From Paralichthys olivaceus (taxonomy: Eukaryota > Chordata > Actinopteri > Pleuronectiformes > Paralichthyidae), in assembly GCF_024713975.1 (NCBI RefSeq), contig NC_091097.1, forward strand, positions 10,918,361-10,982,360: DNA of 64,000 nt, given 5' to 3'. Of this stretch, positions 1 to 14,490 are shown piece after piece. The notes under the pieces were generated by a model, which saw only the letters and a list, made by a program, of their open reading frames with translations, had not been told where the DNA came from and made no database searches. A program made the translations under genes and the position numbers. The stretch's first letter is position 1. Each line of letters starts with the position of its first letter.

Positions 1-1700
1 GCTGGATGGTAACTGTTGAGTCTTTGCTGCACAGCTGCCCTCCAAACTGATTAGAGAGAGCTGGCTTCCTTCGCCAGCAACCATTGTGCCCTTCCATCCA
101 ATGTGAAGTTGAAGAGGAATGTGAAAATACAAGACTACTTTGGTGCTGTTTTTCACTCTCTATTGTACCTTGACGATATCAGATGTGGCCAGACAACCTG
201 GTTTTGACGTCCTTGTGAGTGATTCCCGTCTGTGAAATCAGAATACCATGAATTGGTAAACAGGGGGGGGGGGGATTCGTGTGAAAAATGATGCAGAGAG
301 ATTAAGATTGTGAACGTTGCATATTCTTAAAATCCAACTTCAAAGAGAATTTAACTGACAGATGTGACGGTTGACCAATGACATTGCTGAAGTACATCTG
401 TTGTGCGCATTGGGCTTTTTTTTTTTTTTTAGTGGCTGAAACGCAATCTGCCCATCTGTACCAGGGGCCACAGCAGTCTGCTCTTGGAGGAACACAGCAC
501 AATGAAAAACGGCATCAAATTGGCGTGTTAATTCACAGTAAATCCTCTTAAAAGACTCTGTTCCTTCCTGTCACTCACACACACACAAGGGTCACAACCT
601 CTGGAGTGTATGGCTACAGACATTTTAAAAAACCAGAACGAAAATGTCACAGTCCAGTCACAGGCCCCAAGCTTCAGCATAAGAAATAAGATACCCACAA
701 ACGGACCTGCTGCGGAAGAAAAAACCCCCACAAAGGCGGGGGGGGGGTTCAAAGAGACAGGCATACAGATGAGGAGTCTGAGAGGAGTCAAGTTGAGTGA
801 GGAACGTGAGTTGGACTGATGTGGACGTCACACAGGCTTTGTTGTCGAGGGCCAAACCTGGGCTTGTCTGGGCGGTGGCAGGTGGTGAGCAGATTTTGTT
901 ACCCGGTGTAGAAAGTGGTTATGATTTCAAAGTGCAGTTGGCTGAAATCATCACCAATTAACATGAAGGAATTGAACTTGATGTATTCTTGCTTACTAAT
1001 GATTCTACATATCTTCAAAGTTTGTTGCGAAAACAAACATACACATAAAAACAATTTAAAATGCCAATTACGCCTACATTGGGAAAAAAAATCAGAAACG
1101 TGTGACTCCTCGCATTGTTCCTTCATTATATGGTCATGGATGATTAGTTGTGTTGCAGGAATCTATTTTCCAGGCTGAAGCTCTGAGTCTTTCCATGACT
1201 GTGTCCAGCGCTGCCACTATCAGTGTGCATGGTTGGTTTCAACTTGGCTAATCAGATTCAGCGTTGGTCAAGTTGTGTTATCTGGCCTGCCACGGTCCAC
1301 CAGTCTGCCCATTCTGTGAGCTCTTAGTGGGAGTGCAGTTTCCATGCAGTCATGAACTATAAAGGGGAAGTTGCTGGCCTCCTGCAGCACTGTGGGAAAG
1401 TGCAGCTCCTGCTTCCTCTGCTTATTTGGACCAATCTGGTTATAAATGGACATTCACAAGCAGGCGGCCCTGCAAGGACAGCCCAGGGCCCTCTGCTTTC
1501 AATAGCCTCTCAAATGTATCTCAGGGGACCAGTTTTCTGATGTGGAGGCGCTGCGGAACATGCATTTTTCCATTCAGCACAGCAGAAAAAGCTGTGATGT
1601 TTACAATTAAGTCTGATTGTGTGAAACATTGAGTCCACAGAGACCATGTCAGATTTATGATTTACTGTTTTTTTGCGATTCGGTCTCCTTTTCCTCTCCT
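1..1700. other. Upstream non-coding DNA, no gene recognised
   Basis: I see no conserved protein, splice-consistent exon chain or RNA gene here. Simple-sequence tracts occur: a G run near 264-274, a T run near 417-431 and a G run near 740-748. Short open frames on both strands have low-complexity or unrecognisable translations and are probably chance. Confidence 0.5.
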
Positions 1701-1724
1701 TTGTTATATTTCCAGTCATCTGTT

Positions 1725-2048
1725 CGTTTGTTGGTTTGTTTCTAAAAGAGAATACACAAAAACAACTGAAGGGATTTCCACAAAACTTGGTGGAAGGATG
1801 TGTTGTGGTGTCAGGAAAGAACTACATATTTAATATGGAACTGAATCAGGGGGTGAATTTAGAAACCTTTTTTTATAGCTTTCTTTTGTGATTTCAAGCT
1901 TTTCAATGTTTTCCCTTATTTCCTAGGGAATAATTCATGGCTCTTGATGAAAAAGATCTAGCATGTTCAGGGAATCTATGAGTGTGTGTAATTTGGTGAA
2001 GGTTGAGGGCGACTGTTGGGCCTTGGCAGAGGTACGCACTCTACTAAG
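1725..2048 (+). repeat. Dispersed teleost repeat, family A copy 1 (near full length)
   Basis: The copy runs from a GTTTGTTTG-rich start through a block containing GGATTTCCACAAAACTTGGT, then GGGAATAATTCATGG, then GTGTGTAATTTGGTG, and ends with TGTTGGGCCTTGGCAGAGGT and CTCTACT. The same ordered blocks recur at 6640-6850, 48463-48735 and 52869-53060. I recognise this arrangement as a very common interspersed repeat of percomorph genomes, but its superfamily cannot be assigned here. Confidence 0.7.
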
Positions 2049-5000
2049 TTTATTATCTGTCGTTCTCTTCTGTGTGTGCCACATGAAGAAATAAATGAAG
2101 GATGTGGAAGATAAATAAGTGAATCAGAAACAAGGTTTTATCAAATGCTCTGCCTGTTGCTCACTTGTAAAGTCTACAGTGCAACTCTGTAAGGCTGTTT
2201 TGAAACCAAGCATTCTTGTGCAAGTTGCATTCCTGGACCTACTACATCACCACAGACATATTCCATATCATTAGATTACAGGCTTGCTGAGGTCAGGGCA
2301 TCCACAGAGGAACTTCATTGTTATATGTGGTGTCAGATCAGAAGCCAGTGGGAGGAGACAAACTAGGTTCTGGCCTGTGTTCCTGGCCGAGGTTCAGATT
2401 GGACCCACAGCTGCATGGGCAGGGTCCTGCAGAACCCTGGTCCTGAGCTGAGCCCCGACAGGTGCCGCATTAAAACCGCTGTGAAACCGCTCTCTTTGGC
2501 TTAACGCTGATCCTCTCATGCAGCCGAACGCAGAGTGGCACTGTCTTTGGCCTGCTGTTAAACTGAATGTTGATCTGTGACTAAAGCACTGGCCAGCATA
2601 ACTTCAGGCTTCGAGACGGCCACTATAGGAAAGAGGAAGAATATTGGACAGAATTGAAGCAAAATATGAAAGATTCAGAAGAAAAACTAATACTGGAGAG
2701 AGGAAACGTCCTCACTCCCTTTTCCTGGCTCATTCTTTGGCTGAATGGCGGAGCATTCTTTCTCACTATGATTTATTTCATTCAGAAAATCCCTATTGTC
2801 TCCTCCCCTCTCTTTCCTGTCTTCACTTACACTTGTCCACAGTTTAATTTACTAAAACATCTGACAATAAACAACAAAACAGCACTACAGCTCAATGAGA
2901 AAGAGAACAAAGTAGAATCCCCCGGTCCTCTGGAGAGGTTTTCTCTGTGTTCCTAGAATCCCTCAGTTGGACGTGGTAGCAGCAGCTGTCACTGTCCCTC
3001 TCTCTCCAGCCTGGCGCAGAACAGCATTATACTTTTAATGGGTGATTAGTGTCAGATATCTGGCTGTTGCTGCCTGAGCCTCAACTGTGGGAAATAGTCG
3101 TGCTGGTTGCACCTGATCCAGGGCTCAGTTTAGAGTTTCCTCCCGTCTAAAGAGGAACACAGGGATCCGGCGCACACACAAAACCCGACTTAAAAGATCG
3201 ACTCTAACAAAATGGTATTTCATCAGGATAAGTACAACTCTGACACTCTGCTGGAGATTCTCCAGCCATTGCTGGGCTGAGGGGCAGAGAACACAAGTAA
3301 ACCAGAGTATTTTTCAGCCCAAAATCCCTCTTTTCATTACACAATAAGAAAGTTTGGCCCATATACTCTGTGAAACTGAAGAGGATACTGAAAGTTATTG
3401 TGTGCAGGGTCATGTAAGGTGAATTATTTGGTCTGATTAGTCATAGCTAATGTTCCTGGTGTACAAAACTTAAAATCAAGAATTGAAATGGTACACTGAT
3501 TTTAGTCTGTTAGTAATAAGGAAATAAAGAAACATTGAAACATCTTTTGGCTAAATTTTATTATATCTGTAATGAGTATTGTTACAATGTGTCTGTTTCC
3601 TTTAAAACTTGAATCCCACTGCTGATAAAACAAAGGGATCTCATTGTTTTTCGAGGGGATCTTGGTCTCAAAGAACAATAGCTCAGATATTCTGGTTCCA
3701 CTTATCTATTATATCAAATTTACTGGATTTGGCTTTCTCCCTTTGTGTTTCGCAAGGATTTGCAAACTCGGACCCCCGGTGTCTCTCCAGCAGCAGAGGG
3801 CTGAATCGATTACAGCTCTGAAAAAGAACTGCCACTTAATCACCTGCACGTTGCACAAGGGCAGCTGTTCCGGGAACACTGTAGGCAAGGAAACCAACAG
3901 AAATACAGATATTTACATTTGCAGGTTATTTTATTTGCTCCTTCATTTCTCACCATTTTCAAGTTACTTCTTTGTCTCTCTCTATTTCTCACTCAACTGG
4001 CACAGCAGCATGTGAATGATGTCCCTCACTGCAGCTGAGAGCAGTGAGTAGACGGCACTCTGTGTGACGGCTGCGGTGTCCTCTCTAAGACAAAGGGGAC
4101 TTGGCAGGCTGCTGCGCTGCGGCTGGATCAAACGGGCCCTGTTTATTGGACCTCTCCCTCTTTGCTCGCCGCTCATCAGCGGCTGTGTGTGCAACTGCAG
4201 TTTGAAGTGTCTGAGAGATCTGCTCACTCCTCGAAGACAGGAACCACTCAGACCACACACAGGGTCGCTTCAGCCACCACAAAGGAGGACCAGGACAGAG
4301 GCCGACACACTCACTGTTCATATGCTGTCTTTATGACTTCTTTAAGGCACTCAGTCTGTATCTGTATTGCCTTAAGGAAGAATTTCTCTCTCTCGGTTTG
4401 ACCTTTTCTTTAGTTTTGGCCTGTGGTGTTTTACAATCTCATTTTTTCTAACTCCCCCCTCTCTCGCTCATCTCCCCTCAACACCCCCTGCCTTTTTCTC
4501 TTTCTGTCCTAACACTCACTCTGGTAACAATGTCCTACTACTAGATTGCATTTTCCCATGGTGCTAGCACTGGAATGTGTGCCTGTCCAAGGTGATACAT
4601 ATTTGCTTTCGGCCAGAGAGAGAAGAACCTCATTACTGTGTGATGCAGACAGAAGGGAGCAGTCGAGGCTGAACACAAGTTCCCAGAAACATTTTTCAGC
4701 AGCAGCCTTCACTCTGTGCGCAGGGATGATATCTGAGATTCATGCAGTTAAGTCTTCCAGTGGTAAATCTTATAACAACATGACAGCAGCGGGGAGAGGT
4801 GTGTTGGTGTTTTCAAGAGAGCATGTGTGAAAAGTGAGAGATAAGGATCAGCTTGACAAGTTTAACTGGAATATTTATATAGAAAATCACGTATGGACAG
4901 GTCACTGTTTTATCCGTGCATCTACTTTTGGTTCCCATAGACATGCTGGCAGTCATTGCTGAGGCATGTACAACACAAAAGATTTTAAATTAAAGTGATG

Positions 5001-6639
5001 AACTCAAGGAAGAGGTGGTTTTGGTTTCTTCCCTATATCCTGGCCCCTCTCCTCTAAATGTTACGTGTTGAACTGAGAAAGAGTTCTTATTTCCGGCCTT
5101 GACTCCCACACTAAACTTCATCACTGATGAGAAACATCCAATGATGCAGCAACACCCAAAATATTTCTTCCAATTTTATATAATCTGTTGCACCATCTTA
5201 AAATGGGGAAAGAAAGACAGAGGAAGTGGCACACTGTAAAAAAGTTTGATTTAGCACCTTTGATTCAGCTTTCTCCATAAAACCTGATGAATGTTTTATG
5301 AGAAGTGGGTAAAGGCCAAGTGTGTGTATTTATCCTATATGTGCTTACTTTCTAATTCTGTTGTACAACTACTTCTAAAACACTTTCCACATCATTCAGC
5401 AAAACATAGAACTATCATGAAACTGGTGTCCTTGTTGATTTTATTTCTCTGAAATGTCAATGGCAAGTTCTTCACAACTTCCCCCCGTGGATGAAGGTGC
5501 CCACAACACTGAGGCTCCTTTGACAGAGTGTTGTAACTTTGTACGAATGGGAATAGCAAAATAGTGGATATTGCACTTTCAGAACCACAGCACAATTGTT
5601 TGGTTTCACAAGACTCTGATTACACCGCACAAGCTGTTTGTTGTAGGTTTATGGGATTTTTGGACCTCGACTGGCCACATCTGCTGTTTTGGAAAATGAT
5701 AGAATATAGCAGCTGCTAATTCACTGTATATAAGTCACTCTGACCAGTTATGTGGTTGATACATGGTAAAATTGCTGTTCTACAGTCTATCTGTTGTCCT
5801 ATTTTCTGTGGCAAAAAGGGGCCATTCTCAGAGTGACCTTTCTGCTTCTCATATTATGTAGACTTTACAAAGAAGGGAAGAAGTTCTCACACAAGAAAAT
5901 GATTTTCATGCATGCTCAACCAAGGCCACTGAGCACTCTTATCTCTCCCTCATCGATCCCAGCCATGGAAAGCAGCTTTTCCCACACAGAGTCCCCTCAC
6001 CCAGCAGCATAAACAAATACACACAGCCTGCCATCTGCATGTGAACCAGCAGAGCTGAGATGAGACACACTGAGGCCTAATTTACCGAGACATCAGGGCT
6101 GCCGAAACCTGCACATAACCTGACCATGACATGTCTGGTAAGGACAGGAGTTTAAAGATGAGAGTCTCGTGAGAGTAATAGTCACAGGAGGAAGGAATGA
6201 GCTGGACGTGACTGACTGGTGGAAAACATCAGAATGTGCAGGGTGCCAGGCTGAGTCACTTTGGCCCATAAAGCCACACAGAGCATGTGTTTCTGTCATC
6301 AGGAGGATTGTATGCCCTGAATGCCTGTCACTTTAGGAGTTCTCCTTGCTTTGAACACGCCAGCGTTCGGGCCTCAGCCCCCATCAGGACAGAGAGATGA
6401 AACACATTTTAGCCTTGTTAAAGCAGTGCAATAGATCTTGTGTGAGCCACACGTGTGGAAGAGACTAAACATCCGAGTAACTTCAAATCCAGCGTGTGTA
6501 ACAATTAAAGCTCCACCTGTTCAAAGGTTTCACTCAGTTCCGTCAAGGTCGAGCCTATTCCCTCCAAACATCACATCATATAAAGTCTGAAAGCTGACCA
6601 ATTTGAATTTTGAGTAATACATTTCAGTGCTATTTCCTA
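2049..6639. other. Intergenic DNA, no gene recognised
   Basis: No exon chain or known domain is supported on either strand. Two RBPJ/CSL-like 8-mers occur, TGTGGGAA at 3086 and its complement at 5979, but such matches are expected by chance at this scale. CT-rich tracts lie near 4440-4510. Confidence 0.45.
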
Positions 6640-6850
6640 AAAGTAAAAGTAGGATCTGGAAGAAAACCCAACTTGGTGCAGATCCAAATCAGGGGGGATC
6701 CGATTTTCATTTGATTTCTTTAACTAATATTTATGAGTATGTGCAATTTTGGGCAAATCCAAACAAAATTCTGGTTCTAGTGAATTTAAATGTGGTTTTG
6801 CAAGGAGACTGTTGGACCTTGGTGGAGTTGTGTGCTCTACTGAGGGCTCT
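6640..6850 (+). repeat. Dispersed teleost repeat, family A copy 2 (truncated)
   Basis: This copy shares with copies 1, 3 and 4 the blocks AACTTGGTGCAGATCCAAAT, a GTGCAATTTTGGGCAAATCC variant, CTAGTGAATTTAAATGTGGT and a final CTTGGTGGAG...TGTGCTCTACT. It lacks the 5' part of copy 1. The 93-codon open frame over it is repeat-derived, not a gene. Confidence 0.7.
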
Positions 6851-9800
6851 TCTTCTTGTAGAGTTGCAAACACCAGGCTTTGTACATTTCATCCTGCAAC
6901 ATTCATAATCACTCACTAAATGCAGCCATCCACTCAACGCTCCATTGTCCAAGACATGACATGATGGAAAATGTATTATTTGTGAGGGCTGTGCCGAAAA
7001 GGAAATCCAGGCATTAGTCACTCGGGCCCCTTCAGTCACAGAAGGGACTTTCTCGAAGTAAACGAAAGGATTCCAAAGAAGTTGCCACATTTTGCTCTTC
7101 TTTGATGTCTCCTGACTGACGATCATATGTGATTATTATTTAAACAGTGCCCCACATTCATTCATTTAGCCTTGATCTTAGAAGCAGCCGCAGCGATGGT
7201 GGTGTTGAAATGGAGTGTGATGAATGTGGAATTGTAACAGACCCAGAAATTCTTTACAATTTTCTTATACTGTGTTTTAAAATGTGCTTGCTTTGCAGAT
7301 CCTTCCCACACACTGTCACAGGGACCAGCATTACACATGGAAACATTAAAGATGAGGGTAGAAGCAGCATGCTCAGAGGAATGAGATCTTAACCAAGGAC
7401 TTAGGTTTCAGAGGAACTTCAAACGGTCTGCGGCTGAAGGCCAGTTTGCGTAAAAACCACCAAATGAGTCAGACCCCATGTGAAGGAGAGAAATTCCCTA
7501 CTATATGAGGGCGTGGGTTACCCATTTCCGTTGTTTGCGACCCCCTCACTCCTGTGCCTCAAGCCCCACTGTGATTGCATTGACCCTCTTCCTCCTTGTA
7601 CCCCTGAGGCTGCTCTTATTGTAGCGATGTGGGGCTTCGGTGCTTCCTCCTCCCTGTTTGTCCTCCAGGAGCTTGGAGAGACAGGGGAATTAGAACAAGC
7701 TGTCGAAACAGCACTTCCGTGGGAGTGCAGGTCAGGGAGACCCCAAAGATGGCCTTTCTCATATATGTGGAATCCACTTCCCAAGCCCACTAAGTAGGAA
7801 GTGCCATATTTTCGCAGAGATTCAAACTAAATATTTAGGTTACAACAGCCCAACAAGGATGGAGGGGCAACTCAACTAATCTGACAAAAGCAAATGAAAC
7901 ATGTATGAATGAGGCGTTGGTGTGGCGCAGCAAAATAAATTATTCCATTAGTCGCCTGTGACAAAACAAACATTTTGTGTTGTGTGAGTTACATGGTCGG
8001 TGCTGTTTACTCTATCTGTAGTATGTTATTGTAGAAGCATGTCTGTGTGCCTGCATGTGCAATGCAGAACGGAGAAGGAAATAAATCAAATGGCATCCAC
8101 CAGAGTCACAGAACGATTCCCAGTAATTATGTCCCATGACAGAGCCAATAGTGTAATTAGGGGTTAGTACAGAGCAGAGTGTGGACCACATCTGGGCTCC
8201 CCCAGGGGCTTCACGTCTCTACATGTTCACCAGAGTGTGAGAACCTCAGCCCATAAGCACACCTAAACAGTCCGGGTTGCTCCAAATACAAAAATGCTTA
8301 CTATCAAATCAAATTTTAATAATGGTTTGATCCTGTGTTCCCACTTATTTAGATTTCATTGGGACTCTAGTTTTTTTTCTTTTTTCTTTCTCTCTCTTCT
8401 TTCGATGTGTTGGGAGAAAGCCACGAGGTCCCCCAACACATGAGATCTCATGTCATCAGTCATTGCTTTGACTTCAGAAATATGACTAATGAAGCAACAG
8501 GTTCATTCTGGTTTTTCTCCTCAAAGCTGCAGGGGCCTGCCACAGTCCAAACAACACCAGCAGGAGCTTTTACTTTTCAGGGTGAGCGAACCACATAAGC
8601 TGCGTTCAGACATGCACTGAACTCTAGATATTCTGAAATCATCCAGAGGGGCTGTATTTGTGTACATGTCCGGGTCAGGTGACACACCCGTAGAAGATGG
8701 AAAAAAAGATGTCAACATGGAAAGATAATGAGATCAGAGAAACAGTGGTGATAAAGTGCTGTGATTTCTGCAGTGAAATGTATGCATCTGACCCCAACAA
8801 TCTCCTGCTTTGTTTTTTATATCTGATGAGAAATGTAAAGATCAGATTTTGCTGGGTTTTCCAGAGTTGTTTAAAAATGGCTGTGGTGAGTGAAAGGTTC
8901 CTCATATAAATGCCAAAATAAACTAAAACGTCTGAATCTAATATTTCCACTATGAAGAGTTTACTTTCATACGAGACACATTAGTGTGGTCTTAGCTGAT
9001 AATGCTAAAGGCTGCATTGCTCTTACAAGGTCCATCATTTCAGTGCCTTCATTTTACCTGCCACAGGTGTTCTGTTGAGACTCTGTGCCACACCCTTGGA
9101 AAGTGAGATAGGGGGCATTGGTTGCCCTCATCCGCCTCCACCTCCTCACCCTGCCTTGATAGTTGAGGGTTTGCAGGGCCCGACAGCTGCTCTTAAATTA
9201 GAGAGTAGGAGAGAACACAACAGAACCCAGGAATGTCTTGAGTGTCTGGATTGCCTTTCTCTTCCGCTGAATCCTGGGAAGATGGCTGCAGCCTCGTCCA
9301 ATATTTGTCAGGATGCTGGGTAATCCAGTACATCGTATATCTATGCATAATGCATTCCTGACCTCATATTCTGAACATTCCTCTGGTATTGCCAGCTGTC
9401 TCAGAAGCATCAGGGGGGTTAGATATGCAGGCAACGAATATTAGAAGATTAATTTAACTGAGCAGCAGGGACAGACAGACAAATTGACCATTTTAGTTAT
9501 TTGTGACAGGCTGATGGTGTCTGCCCTCGATCCAATAGTCACACCATCCTGAGGTGAAACCTCCTCTATCATGCATTATCACACTGCCTTCATTAGTTGC
9601 TGGGGAGACAGTGACCAGGTCACTGGGGTCAGTGCGGCCAGAGGCACGGTTGTAAAATTGCCTAGACAAAAAAGGCAGCCTCAATAATGGTGTAGTGGCC
9701 ATTCAGGAGAGATTAGCACGACACAGCCCGGGATCCACCCAGGAACACAAGATTTACCTAAAGCTGCAGGACACCAGGGCAAACACAGGACAAGACAGGC

Positions 9801-12800
9801 GGTAAGGGAGGAGCAACACAGAGTTTCCAGACGGCAAAATCAGTGGAATTGTGAGCGGCTCACATGAGGTGGATGCACATACTGTAGATAGTGAGGCATG
9901 AGACAGGAAATGGAGGAAGAACAGATTGATAGAGTAGGGGTGAGAGGATGGGCGGGATAGAACAAATGAAGACAGAGAGATTAAAGGAGAGGGTTGAGAA
10001 GTGATGGCTGGACAGCTGTTTGGATGGAGGCGGAGAAGGACCATGATGAGAAAGGAAGAAAAGTAGGAAGGAGGGCATTGAGAGGCAAAGATGAAACGTT
10101 CATGGAAGCTTAGAGGCACAGACTTCCAGATAGTGAGAAGGAGGTTGGATCCATCCGTCATGGTGATTTCTTCCCTCCTCCTGCCATACACCAGCATGAT
10201 GTTTTTCTTCAATATGTTTTAATAAAAGTGGAATTACTGCAAGCCCTCCTCTCTCCTCTGACCCTGGGTGGTGTGGTGTGGAATGTCTGCTGCTGTCAGC
10301 CTCCCCTTCCACACACTCTACCCCACAATCAAGCCTCCCTGAAAAGCTTCTACTCGCTTCAAACATGCACTTAACCTATGTGACCCATATCTGCAGAGCA
10401 AAATGATGACAGAAACAGTCAGCTGCTTTCAAGATTTGCTATGTTTCATCACAGTATCAAAGAAATGAAATTAGGATTATCCTCATACAAATAAACAATT
10501 TGCAACTTTCTCGATAAGAGAAGCTAAGAAGGCCTTGTCACAAGGGATAATCTAATAGGGTTGTTTCTGCGTGAGCGTTCAAGGAAAAAAGAGTGGTCAA
10601 CAATCCTTTAAGAGTTTCATTTTTAAAGCATGGTAGTCAGCCCTCAGGCACAGAGCACTTGAGCCATATCGACCCCCAATACTTCTTCCTCGACCCAACC
10701 TGTCTCATACCATTGCTCCCTTCCTTATCAACAAAGTGTGCCTCTAGGCCAGCCATCGCCTGATGGATGAATGTTGCATGAACCTTTCAATCTGTGTCTG
10801 GTAAACCTGCCATTTCCCAAATTCACCCATTTTTTCTTGAATCGATCCTTTCACTCCCCCGTGCTAACCGCAGCGCATCATCAGCCTCTTTTATTTAATG
10901 TCTACCAGCTGCTGCGGTGTGTCTGCGTCAGATAACATCTTTGACTGAATCTATTTCTGCTCCTGCAGCTCCACAACCAATCCAGAATGATGAGGAGGAA
11001 AAATGGTGGGAGTAATGACCGCACATGTAATCTCACACCGCTTCAGCGGGTTTGGACAAACGGGGCTGGCAGCTTCCATGACATATTTTGCGATCAGAGA
11101 ACGCCCGGCAGACAAAGTGAACAGGGCTGTTGATTTTGGCGAGGAACCGGCCTCACGTGGGACAGTGTTAGATAGATTCATGCTAGACACAGAGAAATAG
11201 CTGCCGTCCATCTATAACACCATAATATCACGGGGAAACCTGTTAGGTCAACATTAACAACAAATCAATGGTTGCTTAGCTTGTAACTGTCAGACTTTTG
11301 AAGAATTGAAAACCGCTGGCAATGTTATCTTTGATGTGAACAGATTTATGTGATTGTGGGAAAAAGTCATTAGAAGCCATGTGCCTGTTTAGATGAAGCA
11401 GGAGATAGGTTTGGGGGTATAAAGACAGGTACAGGCCAATTATCCCATTCTTGGTTGCTCTAGTAGTAATTATACCTTAGTGTTCCATTAGAATTGTTAT
11501 TCACTGGCTGCTGTTTTGATTACGCACTAACCAGGCTTAGAGTTTTCTCCCCGTTCTTTTTCTTAAGGAACATCCAAGCTCAGGCAGGCTCTGCTGGGAC
11601 ATGCAGAGGCACAGGTGGGGCTGTGGGTGCAGCCTGTCTCACCTCAGTGTGTAAGTGTGGGAACTACTCAGCCACAAGTAGTGCATGAGTAACAAGGACC
11701 CTGAGGGAGTGTGGTGTAATCTCCTCTAACGCTTCTCTTTCTCTCTCTCAGCCAAACACACACACACATTTATTCAGAGGACATTCACTCATGCATTTAT
11801 CTCAATCAGTGCACATTAGCAAACAGCAATCTTCAAATGAAAGCTCAATGTGAAATCACACAGACACAGACATGTTTGTGTTGTAAATACAGTCAGGGCC
11901 AGGTAAGTAATAGCCTGTGTTGATACCATTGTTGGACCTGATTACTGAACCATGCTGAGGAAGCTTGCATGACAAAATGCATCATACAAATTCATCATGT
12001 GGACAAGTATGTTACACATGGTTAAGTTGTAGCGTATCCATTATCTTGCCTGAACATGTTAACGCCATGTAGAGTTAGAATGGATTTCACATTTACCAAA
12101 AGTATACATGCAATGCCAAAGTTTCTCAAATATTACCCTCCAATTTCAGTTTTCCCCTAAGTATATATATATATATAGATGATATATATAGATGATATAT
12201 AGAGATGATGCATGGATAGATTAAAATACTTGACTGGGATAAATGAGGATGTAATGACCATGGAAACAATGATCTAATAATCCTCGTCATGATTCCCTCA
12301 GCGTGGCTTTCTCGATTTAGCAAGGATTTCTATATTTCCAGATGGGAGAAAGTAAGTATCATTAAGGATTATTGTAATTTATACTAATCACCAGGTCATT
12401 AAGTCTTATTTTCATCAGCACACTATCATCTTCAGCTCTGGGAAGAGTGCTGGAATATGGCTTCAAAACATCTCAGCCACCCACTGAGACAAAAATTACA
12501 TAATTGCTAGTCAAGCAAAAATGTCTGACATTTCCCCTAAATGAATAACATTAGCAAAACCACACACCGCACAAAACCACATACATGAATTTTAACACAT
12601 ATTCACCAGAGAAAATGGGTGAAAATGTAAAGTGCTCATCTTTGTGAAGGAATGCAAAGGAATGACAATAACTTGCTGCTCTAATACAGATTTTATTGAG
12701 CCGTGTTGGTGGGGCAGTTGGGGGCAGTGGGCTGGCAGCTGTTGCTGCTGTGCAGGGGCCCTCAGGTCTCGGCCTACTCCTAATGGCCAGACCAGCTGTC

Positions 12801-14157
12801 GGAGTTCTGTCTGTAGGGGCGCGGGGCTTCAGGAGGCGGGGAGGGCATGAGAACTTCCACCCCCCTGTCCTGGGGGGCGGGTCCCTGCCTTGTCTGCCCT
12901 CCTCTGAAAGGGGGTGATTGATGGCGCAGGGTTGACACCATGCTTCTCCAACAATTGACTCAGGAGGGACAGAGGATGAACAGAGAGCTCGGGACCCCTC
13001 CACGTCTTTCTCCTCTGGTTTTCAGAGGCAAATGTGGGATCAGTCGCAGTTATAATTCAGTCATTTTTCTCAATATGTCTTTTATTTGACATTTTTAGTG
13101 GCGCATATGCCACTGGAAACACTTTTCAAGGCTGTCACTGCAATAATTCTGCTGACGACCTTGAGTTATTCTCTGCTTTATATGTCAGATTACATGGATC
13201 TGAACACATTTTTGTCAAATAGCTTAAATGACCTTCTGCCTTTCGTTAAGATAAGCCCTCTTGTTGCAGCATGCCTCCATTGCCCTCTTCTTTACACCCG
13301 ATCAATTAATCCTGCCAACAAAGTGAAGATCCATAGTGGTGGACAGCACCCTGGCCTTAAGTGTGAGTGTTGGGTCATCAGTGGGTACCGGCTCAGAGTC
13401 TCGGCACCGCGGCCTGCTAACACAGACCTGACCTTTAGCACTAAACCCCGGGATTCTCCCTGGATCCCTTTCAGCAAGTCGCCAGCACCTCCGTCCTCCT
13501 TCAAGATTTACTGCCCCGTGGAGGGAGAGAGGAGGAGGAGGAAGGGGACGGGTGGGTGGTTGGTGGTGGGGGTGGCACTGTCCGGCAGCTGTTCGCAGTG
13601 GTCTTAAGTAGCCATTTCACACGGAAACAGTGTCATAGCTTTCTGAATTCTTCCAGCTGGCCAGTCTCCAGCTCTGTCTGTACTACATTCCTGCACAGAG
13701 ATGTCTATTGCACTCTCCATTCTCACTGCTCTGTGAATGCAAATGCCTCCAGAATCTTCACTGCGTGTCAGTCCACCCCACTGTTGATTTATATATTAAA
13801 GGAAGGGACAAAATTTCTTCCATTTTTATTAATGACAGAGGATGCTGATCTTGGAAGGAAGAATATTAGTTTTACAAATTCCAGAAGACATGTGTCTGGC
13901 TGTTTTCTGGTACAGCATTTCAGCAAGAAATGCAAACAGCGAGAAAAGGCATAGAAAATAAAAAATTACCATAGGTTAAAGATTCTATTTCCGTCCTCGT
14001 CTCTGTCCCTGTACTCTGCAGGAACAAGACGTGAGTACACATAAAAGATTTAATAGCCGTTTAGAGAGCTTGTGTGAAATTCAAACACTTTTTCCCACAA
14101 TCCTAAGAAAGATCCATCATTCACATGTGTTTACTTTAGGTAAAAAGCTCCAGTCAC
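6851..14157. other. Intergenic DNA, no gene recognised
   Basis: Several open frames above 100 codons lie here (for example 9754-10212 minus, 12551-13003 minus and 13086-13607 plus). None shows a recognisable domain, and their compositions (proline/serine-rich, low complexity) suggest chance. An AT dinucleotide tract lies at 12162-12208. A more GC-rich stretch lies at about 12690-12920. I see no RNA gene. Confidence 0.45.
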
Positions 14158-14490
14158 TTTGTGTGTGTATACATGTGTGCATGCGTGCGTGTGAGTGTGT
14201 GTGTGTGGTCCAGGTATTACTCATGCTGTGGGGACCTAAATCTGTTTACACAGTCACATTATGGAGACTTGTCTTCCTTGTGTGAAAAAGAAAGTCCCTG
14301 AAACGGAAATCATAATATTTTATGATGAAGACATGTTTTAAGGTTAGGTTTGGTTTAAGTTAGGTTTAGTTTAAGAATTAGGTTTAGGCCAGTAGTATTT
14401 ATGGTTAGGGCTACAGTAAGTCTCTAGAAAAATCTGTATTAGTTAATGTAATGTCCTCTTAAGTTATGGAGACACAACTGTGTGGAAAGA
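14158..14490 (+). repeat. Dispersed GTCCCC/GGTTAGG-type teleost repeat with GT microsatellite
   Basis: A degenerate GT tract (about 14158-14207) leads into GGTCCAGGTATTACTCATG, TGGGGACCTAAATCTG and TTACACAGTCACATTATGG. A GGTTAGGTTTGG-rich block and a GTAATGTCCTCTTAAG...GAGACACAACTGTGTG tail follow. This ordered set matches a repeat I know as abundant in percomorph genomes, usually bounded by GT microsatellites. No coding capacity is seen. Confidence 0.65.

Noticed and set aside
9754..10212. 152-codon minus-strand open frame
   Set aside because: A serine/leucine/proline-rich translation of a purine-rich stretch with no known motif, probably chance.
12551..13003. 150-codon minus-strand open frame in a GC-rich stretch
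   Set aside because: Proline/arginine-rich low-complexity translation without a domain; GC richness alone lengthens open frames.
13086..13607. 173-codon plus-strand open frame upstream of notch3
   Set aside because: No recognisable domain, low-complexity composition towards its end, no splice context, and not longer than expected by chance in 18 kb of non-coding DNA.
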